Assembly: GCA_002085035.1 (NCBI GenBank)
Contig: MZGM01000124.1
Location: 1-5,009, forward strand
Direction of reading: 5' to 3'
DNA length: 5,009 nucleotides
Origin: Candidatus Zhuqueibacterota bacterium 4484_219
Lineage (GTDB): Bacteria > Zhuqueibacterota > JdFR-76 > 4484-219
Below the pieces are notes generated by a model. That model was given only the letters and a program-made list of their open reading frames with translations. It searched no databases and was not told where the DNA came from. Shown here one piece after another: positions 1 to 5,009 of the stretch. A program made the translations under genes and the position numbers. Every line of letters begins with the position of its first letter. The first letter of the stretch is position 1.

Positions 1-1
1 G

Positions 2-835
2 ATCAAGTCAATACTTTTAGCAATTGATGGATCGGTTTACACTGATGCTGTCTTGAAATACGGCATTCACTTGGCTAATTCGTTTAAGGCGAAGCTGAAA
101 GTCATTACTGTGATTGATGTGCGTATTTTTGAATGGTCAGTTTATTTGGGAGTCGATGGTTTTGCGCCGGTTGTACCTTCTTCTAGTTATCTGGAAGAAT
201 CTCGTCGTTTGCTTGATGAGAAGGCAGAAAAAGTGTTAAACAAGTGTGTGGAAATTTTAAAAAAGGAGGGAATTCCCTTCACTGCAGAGAAATTGGAAGG
301 TTCACCAGTTGAGTTGATTTGTGAACAATCTCGTTTGGCAGATCTGGTAGTTTTGGGTGCTCGAGGTGAATTTGCCAAATGGGGGACAAAGTTGATGGGA
401 GCCACGATTGATGCAATCTCGCGAGAGTGTATTAAACCACTGTTTATCAGTCCTGAATCCTATCGGCCTATTCGTCGAATTTTAGTACCCTACGACGGCA
501 GCGCAAATTCAAACAGAGCTTTACCTATGGCTGGCTATTTTGCTCACAGTCTGGGACTTCCAGTTACTGTGTTTACCGTGGACAATGATTTGTTTCATGC
601 TAAAGAGATCGCTGAAGAAGGGAAAAAGTATTTGGAAACATACGATATCGAAGTTCATACTGATGTGGCTAAAGGTAACGCTGAGGAACAGATTGTCTCT
701 TTTTGTGCCAAGGCTCAATTCGATTTAATTATTATGGGAGCATATGGACAATCACGTATTAGAGAACTTATTTTGGGAAGCACCACTGTACAAGTGATGC
801 GCAAAACTGATGTTCCATTGGTTTTGGTTAAATAA
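2..835 (+). CDS. Tandem-domain universal stress protein (UspA family), 5' end cut by window edge
   Basis: Cytoplasmic nucleotide-binding stress protein made of two Usp domains in one chain; the exact role of such proteins varies and cannot be read from sequence. The first ATG or TTG-type start inside the window (TTG at 53) is not the true start. The frame is open back to position 2 and encodes IKSILLAIDGS, the usual first beta strand of a Usp domain, so only a few residues are probably missing to the left. Domain 1 covers about visible residues 1-150 and domain 2 about 155-277, the latter opening with RRILVPYDGS. Domain 2 has a full ATP-binding motif G-2x-G-9x-G-S (GAYG...GS, near bases 737-781). 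Domain 1 has a looser version, GARG followed by ten residues and then GA, so nucleotide binding there is less certain. The pfk gene follows after 27 bases. Family assignment is firm; substrate and regulation are unknown. Confidence 0.93.
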   Translation: MKSILLAIDGSVYTDAVLKYGIHLANSFKAKLKVITVIDVRIFEWSVYLGVDGFAPVVPSSSYLEESRRLLDEKAEKVLNKCVEILKKEGIPFTAEKLEGSPVELICEQSRLADLVVLGARGEFAKWGTKLMGATIDAISRECIKPLFISPESYRPIRRILVPYDGSANSNRALPMAGYFAHSLGLPVTVFTVDNDLFHAKEIAEEGKKYLETYDIEVHTDVAKGNAEEQIVSFCAKAQFDLIIMGAYGQSRIRELILGSTTVQVMRKTDVPLVLVK

Positions 836-862
836 TGTCTAAAAATAGGAGGAAAAGAAGCT

Positions 863-2158
863 ATGGCGAAATTGAAAAATGTTGTGGTTGCTCAATCGGG
901 TGGTCCTTCTCCAGTAATTAATAACTCCTTGCGCGGGGTGATTGACAGCTGCAAGCGGTTTCCAGAAATTTTCGGAACTATTTATGCTGGCTATCATGGG
1001 ATCGAGGGCATTTTGCGGGAAGAGTTACTTGATTTAAGCGCGCAGCCCGAAGAGGAAATTGCCCTATTGCGAACTACCCCCGCTGCTGGTGCTATTGGGA
1101 CATGCCGCTACAAACTTAAATCGACACAACAGGAAGATTTTGAGCGCGTGGTAGAGGTGTTCAAAGCTCATGATGTAGGCTATTTTTTCTACATCGGTGG
1201 TAACGACTCTATGGATACAGCCAATAAAGTAAGTATTCTTGCCAGAAAGCGCGGATTGGACCTGGTTGCCGTGGGAGTGCCCAAAACTATCGACAACGAT
1301 GTGGGAGATTCTGAATTTAAATTGATTGACCACACTCCCGGGTATGGCAGTGTGGCGCGCTATTGGGCGTACAACATTCAGAATGCTAACGAAGAGAATC
1401 GTGGTTCCAGTCCCTCCGATCCAGTACTGGTAATTCAGGTGATGGGGCGAAAGATTGGTTTTATTCCGGCTGCAGCTCGCCTGGCCGATCCTTACCGCGA
1501 AATGCCTCTGCAAATCTACATGCCAGAGTCCAATTTGACCCTGGAACAAATGGCAGAAAATGTGAATCAAGAGCTATCTAGGAGTGGCCGCTGTCTGGTG
1601 GTGGTTAGTGAGGGATTCCCTGTGGGAGATCTGGGCGAACTGAAGGATGCCTTCGGCCATACCGCATTTAGCTCCAGTAAACTGACTGTACAGCAGGTTG
1701 TAGTGAATTATTTGAATAGTGTGGGATTGAAGGCACATGGTGCAGCCCGTGGACAAGTGGCCGGGACAGATCAGCGCGATACGATGATTTATGCTTCTAC
1801 GGTCGATCTGGACGAAGCTTACAAGGTCGGTGAAAAGGCGGTGCAGATTGCGATTGAAGATGGAAATGGGTTTATGGCTACCATTTTGCGGCAACCGGGA
1901 AGTATTTACAATGTTTACTACGATAAAGTACCTCTGGAAAAAGTGGCCAATTCCGAACGCTCATTTCCCAAAGCATGGCTTGCTCCTAATGGAATTGATG
2001 TCACTGACGATTTCGTTGCCTATGCTCGTCCGCTTATTGGCGAGGATTGGGTAAGCGTTCCTCTGGTAAACGGCTTGCAGCGCTTTGCCCGCTTCAAACC
2101 GATTTTTGCTGAGAAGAAGTTGAAAGAATACGTTCCGCAAACATATCGAGAGACGTAG
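863..2158 (+). CDS. pfp: Phosphofructokinase, pyrophosphate-dependent type (diphosphate--fructose-6-phosphate 1-phosphotransferase)
   Basis: Phosphorylates fructose 6-phosphate to fructose 1,6-bisphosphate in cytoplasmic glycolysis; PPi-using enzymes are reversible and also serve gluconeogenesis. The 431-residue chain is complete. Visible motifs in order: phosphate loop QSGGPSPVIN (11-20), GGNDS (112-116), PKTIDND (140-146, catalytic Asp144), MGR (194-196) and SEGF (249-252), whose Glu binds the sugar phosphate. Donor choice is known to follow two positions, Gly104 and Gly124 in E. coli PfkA. Here these are Asp115 and Lys141, the pair seen in PPi enzymes, so I infer PPi rather than ATP. The usual Asp before that Asp is Asn114, which I recall from a long-chain subgroup of the family. 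The ATG is supported by AGGAGG at 847-852, ten bases upstream. It follows the stress gene by 27 bases, so the two are probably co-transcribed. An ATP-using or dual-donor enzyme is possible but less likely. Confidence 0.92.
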   Translation: MAKLKNVVVAQSGGPSPVINNSLRGVIDSCKRFPEIFGTIYAGYHGIEGILREELLDLSAQPEEEIALLRTTPAAGAIGTCRYKLKSTQQEDFERVVEVFKAHDVGYFFYIGGNDSMDTANKVSILARKRGLDLVAVGVPKTIDNDVGDSEFKLIDHTPGYGSVARYWAYNIQNANEENRGSSPSDPVLVIQVMGRKIGFIPAAARLADPYREMPLQIYMPESNLTLEQMAENVNQELSRSGRCLVVVSEGFPVGDLGELKDAFGHTAFSSSKLTVQQVVVNYLNSVGLKAHGAARGQVAGTDQRDTMIYASTVDLDEAYKVGEKAVQIAIEDGNGFMATILRQPGSIYNVYYDKVPLEKVANSERSFPKAWLAPNGIDVTDDFVAYARPLIGEDWVSVPLVNGLQRFARFKPIFAEKKLKEYVPQTYRET

Positions 2159-2240
2159 CCGATCTCGATTCATCGCAATTAGAAAAGGAACGCAACGGGA
2201 GCACAAAATAGGCAACATTTTTATAAATAGATAATTAGCC

Positions 2241-2260
2241 CTTTGCGATCCTTGCGGTTA
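2241..2260. repeat. Tandem TTGCG-type motif, possible relic of a dispersed intergenic repeat
   Basis: The segment reads CTTTGCGATC followed by CTTGCGGTTA, giving two near-copies of a CTTTGCG unit about ten bases apart, followed by an A-run. From memory, similar 'CTTTGCG..CTTTGCGGTTAAA' strings recur between genes in many environmental bacteria. Only one copy is in this window, so its repeat nature is an inference. Confidence 0.25.
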
Positions 2261-2310
2261 AAAATGCCTTTTGATACAGCTCCCCAAAAGAAGGGTAATG
2301 AATTAGCTGG

Positions 2311-2328
2311 AAAGCCATTTACGGCTTT
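2311..2328 (+). terminator. Possible weak terminator hairpin downstream of pfp
   Basis: AAAGCC pairs with GGCTTT around a six-base loop (ATTTAC), a six-base-pair stem with three G-C pairs. It is followed by TAATTCC rather than a long T run, and lies about 150 bases after the pfp stop codon. It could end transcription of the stress-pfp unit, but the stem is short and the U tract poor, so this is tentative. Confidence 0.25.
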
Positions 2329-2390
2329 TAATTCCAATTATCTTAGAGTTCTACGAAATTAGACAATTTACATCTTAAATGAATGATAGC

Positions 2391-2408
2391 CGCGACCTTT
2401 AGGTTGCG
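2391..2408. repeat. GC-rich palindromic hairpin in the leader of the HAD gene
   Basis: CGCGACC and GGTTGCG form a seven-base-pair stem (one G-T wobble) around a TTTA loop. It lies 23 bases before the AAGGAGG ribosome binding site of the HAD gene. No T run follows, so it is not a normal intrinsic terminator on the + strand. It may be a member of a short dispersed palindromic family, a leader RNA element, or a protein-binding site; nothing in the window decides between these. Confidence 0.45.
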
Positions 2409-2431
2409 TAAGGTACTGCAATTATCTAAAA

Positions 2432-2438
2432 AAGGAGG
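2432..2438 (+). promoter_or_regulatory. Strong ribosome binding site that bears on the HAD start codon
   Basis: AAGGAGG matches the anti-Shine-Dalgarno core. Two consecutive ATG codons follow, at 2442 and 2445. The gap is three bases to the first and six to the second, so the second ATG may be the one mainly used. The proteins differ only by one extra N-terminal Met. Confidence 0.8.
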
Positions 2439-2441
2439 AAG

Positions 2442-3335
2442 ATGATGGTACACGAGTCACAAAAGGAACTGGTCGAATTTCAACCCAAACATGAGTATTT
2501 TGTCGGAATTGATTCAGATGGTTGTGCTTTTGACACTATGGAGCTAAAACACAAAGAATGCTTTATCCCTAATATCATCAAATATTGGAACTTGCAAGCG
2601 GTTTCAAAATATGCTCGCGAAGCCGCGGAGTTTGTAAACCTTTATTCCAAATGGCGGGGAGTGAATCGTTTTCCGGCGTTAGTGAAAGTGTTTGATCTAC
2701 TTCGAGAACGTCCCGAGGTGCAACGCCGTCAGGTGGAAATTCCTCAAGTACCAACTTTACAAGAATTTATCGATTCGGGGGTCCCTCTGGGAAATCCAGC
2801 TTTAAAAGAAGCAGTGGAAAAAAGTCACGATCCTATTCTAACCCGTGCATTAGAGTGGAGCGAAGCAGTAAATCGCACTGTTGCCGATATGGTACATGGC
2901 GTTCCTCCGTTTCCCTTTGTACGTGAAAGTCTGGAAAAACTTTCCCCTAAGGCTGATATCATTGTGGTCTCTGCCACTCCTGGGGAGGCATTGCGACGGG
3001 AATGGCAAGAGCACGATATTGCCAAATATGTCGCAATCATTGCCGGGCAAGAGATGGGAAGCAAGAAGGAACATCTGGCGTTGGCTGCCGATGGTAAATA
3101 TCCCCCTGAGCGCATCTTGATGATTGGCGATGCTCCCGGCGATCTGAGAGCCGCTCGCGCTAACAACGCCCGATTCTATCCCATTAATCCTGGACATGAG
3201 GAAGAGTCCTGGCAACGCTTCTATGAAGAAGTACTGGATATTTTCCTTGCCGGGGAATATACCCGTGAATATGAGGCTAAACTCATCGAGGAATTTGATA
3301 AATACCTACCTGAGAAACCACCATGGGAGAAATAA
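2442..3335 (+). CDS. HAD-superfamily hydrolase with large helical cap (probable phosphatase)
   Basis: A soluble Mg-dependent phosphohydrolase of the haloacid dehalogenase superfamily. All four motifs are present in the 297-residue chain: motif I DSDGCAFD (nucleophile Asp24, acid/base Asp26), motif II Ser177 in VVSAT, motif III Lys208 or Lys209 in GSKKEH, and motif IV GDAPGD (Asp230 and Asp234). The stretch between motifs I and II, about residues 30-160, is long and mostly helical in character, as expected for a C1-type cap that sets substrate choice. The C-terminal tail (about 255-297) is charged and helix-prone. DxDG in motif I favours phosphatase activity over dehalogenase. The substrate is unknown; the nearby phosphofructokinase suggests, without proving, a sugar phosphate. 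The gene leads an apparent operon, its end overlapping the TPR gene by 13 bases. The alternative start at 2445 has better spacing from the ribosome binding site. Confidence 0.9.
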   Translation: MMVHESQKELVEFQPKHEYFVGIDSDGCAFDTMELKHKECFIPNIIKYWNLQAVSKYAREAAEFVNLYSKWRGVNRFPALVKVFDLLRERPEVQRRQVEIPQVPTLQEFIDSGVPLGNPALKEAVEKSHDPILTRALEWSEAVNRTVADMVHGVPPFPFVRESLEKLSPKADIIVVSATPGEALRREWQEHDIAKYVAIIAGQEMGSKKEHLALAADGKYPPERILMIGDAPGDLRAARANNARFYPINPGHEEESWQRFYEEVLDIFLAGEYTREYEAKLIEEFDKYLPEKPPWEK

Positions 3336-4240
3336 AATCCCAACAAATCGGACTGTTCAATGGTGCAGTTACTGACAAAAAACGAGGTCGGGCAGCCTTC
3401 GAGGCCGGAGACTTTGAGGCTGCCCGGTATTACTTCAATAAAGCACACGCCCTTGATCCCTGTTTGAGCGATTTAAGCTTATTGCAAAATGTAACCAACT
3501 TGCTTTCAGAACTTATTCAAAAGAACGGACGCAGTAAAACTGGCCTGATACGAAGTTGGAAAACATTAGTAGCAACTCGTTGCAGGGGGGAAATTTCAGC
3601 AAGGGAATTTGCTCTGGCTGAAAGACCCCTTTGCCAATTACTCCTTCAGAAGATATCTGAAAAAGACGTAGGCTATCTTGATGGTCGTGAACAGAGCCTT
3701 CACATTGGTTATTGCTATCTGGTTCTCAATGATTTCCGCCAGGCCCATCATCTGATTCTTGATTACCTTACTACTTACCAGCTATTCGATGCAAGACTCT
3801 GGGGATATTTGGGTGACTGCGCCTGGCAATTGAAGTGGTACGACGAAGCGCGCTTGGATTACCTTCGTGCTTTGTTTATTGATCCTCTGAGATTGGATTA
3901 CGAAAAACTCGCTTATCCTGATCTGAAGAATCTTTATCGGGAACTTAAAATGACTTACCCTGATGAGGCAGTAGCTGAGAGCCTGATTCCAATTTTTGGG
4001 TGGTTAAATGGGCTATTTACGATTCCTCAGCAAGATGGCGTGATGCGACAATATGTAGCACGAAAGCATTGGCAACAGAGAGGGACACTTCCACTTACTA
4101 ATTTGGAACGTTATCGACGATTTGCTCAGTGTTTGTTTCTAGATCAGTCAAGATTGCAGCCAAGTATTGACTTCGAATTACGAATAGAAATGCAGCAGTT
4201 AGCTCCAAAGCTTTTTCAGCAGTATTTGAACAAACTGTAG
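3323..4240 (+). CDS. Tetratricopeptide-repeat-like protein of unknown function
   Basis: A 305-residue protein with no signal peptide or membrane segment, so probably cytoplasmic. I do not recognise its family. Residues about 19-47 (RGRAAFEAGDFEAARYYFNKA, ending ALDP) are a good TPR unit. Two further TPR-like helical hairpins lie at about 124-152 and 157-188, the latter with WGYLGDCAW, YDEARLDYLRAL and DP. The rest (about 48-120 and 195-305) is helix-rich with conserved-looking aromatics but no catalytic motif. TPR folds usually bind other proteins, so a scaffold or adaptor role is inferred. The start at 3323 is the only ATG near the beginning; it lacks a strong Shine-Dalgarno and overlaps the HAD gene by 13 bases, suggesting translational coupling. 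cas6 follows after 17 bases, so the protein may be made together with CRISPR machinery, yet it could equally belong to the HAD gene. There is no CHAT protease domain, so it is not the TPR-CHAT protein of type III-E systems. Confidence 0.8.
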   Translation: MGEIKSQQIGLFNGAVTDKKRGRAAFEAGDFEAARYYFNKAHALDPCLSDLSLLQNVTNLLSELIQKNGRSKTGLIRSWKTLVATRCRGEISAREFALAERPLCQLLLQKISEKDVGYLDGREQSLHIGYCYLVLNDFRQAHHLILDYLTTYQLFDARLWGYLGDCAWQLKWYDEARLDYLRALFIDPLRLDYEKLAYPDLKNLYRELKMTYPDEAVAESLIPIFGWLNGLFTIPQQDGVMRQYVARKHWQQRGTLPLTNLERYRRFAQCLFLDQSRLQPSIDFELRIEMQQLAPKLFQQYLNKL

Positions 4241-4257
4241 GGGGATAGGAGACAAAT

Positions 4258-5009
4258 ATGCGCCTCAAACTAATCCTCAGTCCCCAAGAGAATCCTACCT
4301 ATGTTCCTATTAACTACCAATATCAACTCTCCGCAGCGATTTATAAGGTATTAGCCAAGGCATCGCCGGCCTATGCCGATTTTTTACACCAGCGCGGCTA
4401 TCCGGCTCCAAGCGGCAAATTGCTGAAACTTTTTACGTTCTCCAGGCTATGGATTCCCAATGTTCGCAGGCAGGGAACTAAACTTACTGCAGGGAGGCGA
4501 AGCTCCTGGATTTTACAGGTAGCCAGCCCGATGTTGGATGAATTTGTGCAAAATTTTGTTCTGGGTCTTTTCGAATCGACAGAAATTGTTGTGGCGGGTG
4601 GGCGATTTTTTATTGAACAGGTGGAAACTCTGCCCATGCCGGAATTTAAGGAGACCACCCATTTCAAGTGTTTGTCGCCCATAGTGGTTTCCACCATGCG
4701 GGAACGAGGGGGTAAACTGATGCCCTACTACTATCGTCCTCACGATCCTGCCCTTTCTGAAGCCATCCGACAGAATCTACTCCAAAAGCATGAGGCTATT
4801 CATCAATGTCCGCCAGATGATGAGCGGTTGTCTTTTACCATCCCGGAGAGTTACAAGCCAAAGTCCAGGCTCATTACTCTTAAAGAAGGCACCCCCGAGG
4901 AAACGCAGATCAAGGCCTTTGAGACCTATTTTGATCTAACAGGCAGTGTGGAACTGATGCGGGTGGCCTGGGAATGCGGCATCGGGGAGAAGAATTCGCA
5001 GGGGTTTGG
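4258..5009 (+). CDS. cas6: CRISPR-associated endoribonuclease Cas6, 3' end cut by window edge
   Basis: Cas6 cuts the long CRISPR transcript inside each repeat to give guide RNAs for type I or type III interference complexes. The frame starts at ATG 4258, six bases after AGGAG (4247-4251), and runs open to the window end, giving 250 full codons. The start MRLKLILSP and the region around NYQYQLSAAIY match the N-terminal RAMP fold. By comparison with Pyrococcus furiosus Cas6 (Tyr31, His46, Lys52), the likely catalytic residues are Tyr29, His44 (in ADFLHQRGY) and Lys57 (in KLFTFSRL). The C-terminal RAMP domain includes LSPIVV (139-144) and ends in the glycine-rich loop GIGEKNSQGFG (241-251), the family hallmark. 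That family is about 240-280 residues long, so perhaps 10-25 residues are missing to the right. Nothing looks degenerate, so an active enzyme is inferred. The subtype cannot be told from Cas6 alone; I-B, I-A or III are all possible. It is the third gene of the apparent HAD-TPR-cas6 operon. Confidence 0.93.
   Translation, partial: MRLKLILSPQENPTYVPINYQYQLSAAIYKVLAKASPAYADFLHQRGYPAPSGKLLKLFTFSRLWIPNVRRQGTKLTAGRRSSWILQVASPMLDEFVQNFVLGLFESTEIVVAGGRFFIEQVETLPMPEFKETTHFKCLSPIVVSTMRERGGKLMPYYYRPHDPALSEAIRQNLLQKHEAIHQCPPDDERLSFTIPESYKPKSRLITLKEGTPEETQIKAFETYFDLTGSVELMRVAWECGIGEKNSQGF

Larger units (their letters stand above)
2159..2441. other. Intergenic region between pfp and the HAD-TPR-cas6 group, no gene seen
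   Basis: This AT-rich stretch separates the two apparent transcription units and has no open frame with a ribosome binding site and convincing protein. It holds a tandem TTGCG-type motif near 2241-2257, a hairpin at 2311-2328 and a GC-rich hairpin at 2391-2408. The promoter of the downstream genes should lie here. The best sigma-70-like match I found is TAGACA (2360-2365) with AATGAT 16 bases later (2382-2387), which is weak. No riboswitch fold or tRNA was recognised. Confidence 0.6.

Noticed and set aside
53..55. TTG as the start codon of the universal stress protein
   Set aside because: The frame is open to position 2 and the upstream residues form the standard first Usp strand with the conserved Asp, so the true start lies left of the window.
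1064..1570. 168-residue minus-strand open frame opposite pfp
   Set aside because: It lies wholly inside a well-supported gene on the other strand and its translation has no recognisable family features, so it is a shadow frame.
2360..2387. Sigma-70 promoter TAGACA-16-AATGAT before the HAD gene
   Set aside because: The match is weak in both boxes and such matches are expected by chance in AT-rich DNA, so it is not listed as a feature.
2391..2408. Intrinsic terminator at the CGCGACC hairpin
   Set aside because: No T run follows on the + strand; TAAGGTAC comes next, and the position just ahead of a ribosome binding site fits a leader element better.
3323..4240. TPR-CHAT (type III-E) component
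   Set aside because: The protein is only 305 residues and shows no caspase-like His/Cys domain after the TPR region.
4398..4743. Two overlapping minus-strand open frames at the right end
   Set aside because: Both are antisense to cas6, whose motifs are clear, and neither translation resembles a known protein.
2159..5009. CRISPR repeat array near cas6
   Set aside because: I looked for direct repeats of about 24-40 bases at regular spacing and saw none; any array must lie outside the window.

Overview
The window reads as ordinary bacterial chromosome. All five recognisable genes lie on the + strand, are closely packed, and mostly have good Shine-Dalgarno sequences. Base composition looks moderate and fairly even. 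A pyrophosphate-type phosphofructokinase beside a tandem universal stress protein, followed by a Cas6 of the type I/III family, fits an anaerobic or thermophilic environmental bacterium. I cannot name the lineage from the sequence alone.

Layout. (1) Positions 2-835 hold a tandem-domain universal stress protein cut by the left edge; its reading frame stays open to the window start, with a typical Usp first strand. (2) Positions 863-2158 hold a complete phosphofructokinase with the residues expected for pyrophosphate use. It starts 27 bases after the stress gene behind a strong ribosome binding site and is probably co-transcribed with it. (3) Positions 2159-2441 are a 283-base intergenic region with no convincing gene. 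It contains two hairpins and a tandem TTGCG-type motif, and it is the likely break between two transcription units. (4) Positions 2442-3335 hold a HAD-superfamily phosphohydrolase with all four HAD motifs and a large helical cap. (5) Positions 3323-4240 hold a TPR-type protein overlapping the HAD gene by 13 bases. (6) From 4258 to the right edge is a nearly complete cas6, the CRISPR RNA-processing endoribonuclease. It ends inside its C-terminal glycine-rich loop and keeps a Tyr/His/Lys set matching the known catalytic triad.

How they fit together. The first pair looks like energy metabolism and stress housekeeping. The HAD, TPR and cas6 genes are spaced like one operon (13-base overlap, then a 17-base gap), so cas6 seems to be read from a transcript that begins with two genes not known as CRISPR components. 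This HAD-TPR-cas6 junction is the most interesting point in the window. Either a CRISPR-Cas locus has inserted directly behind a housekeeping operon, or the TPR protein (and less likely the HAD enzyme) is an accessory of the CRISPR system. The rest of the cas operon and any repeat array would lie to the right of the window; no array is visible here.
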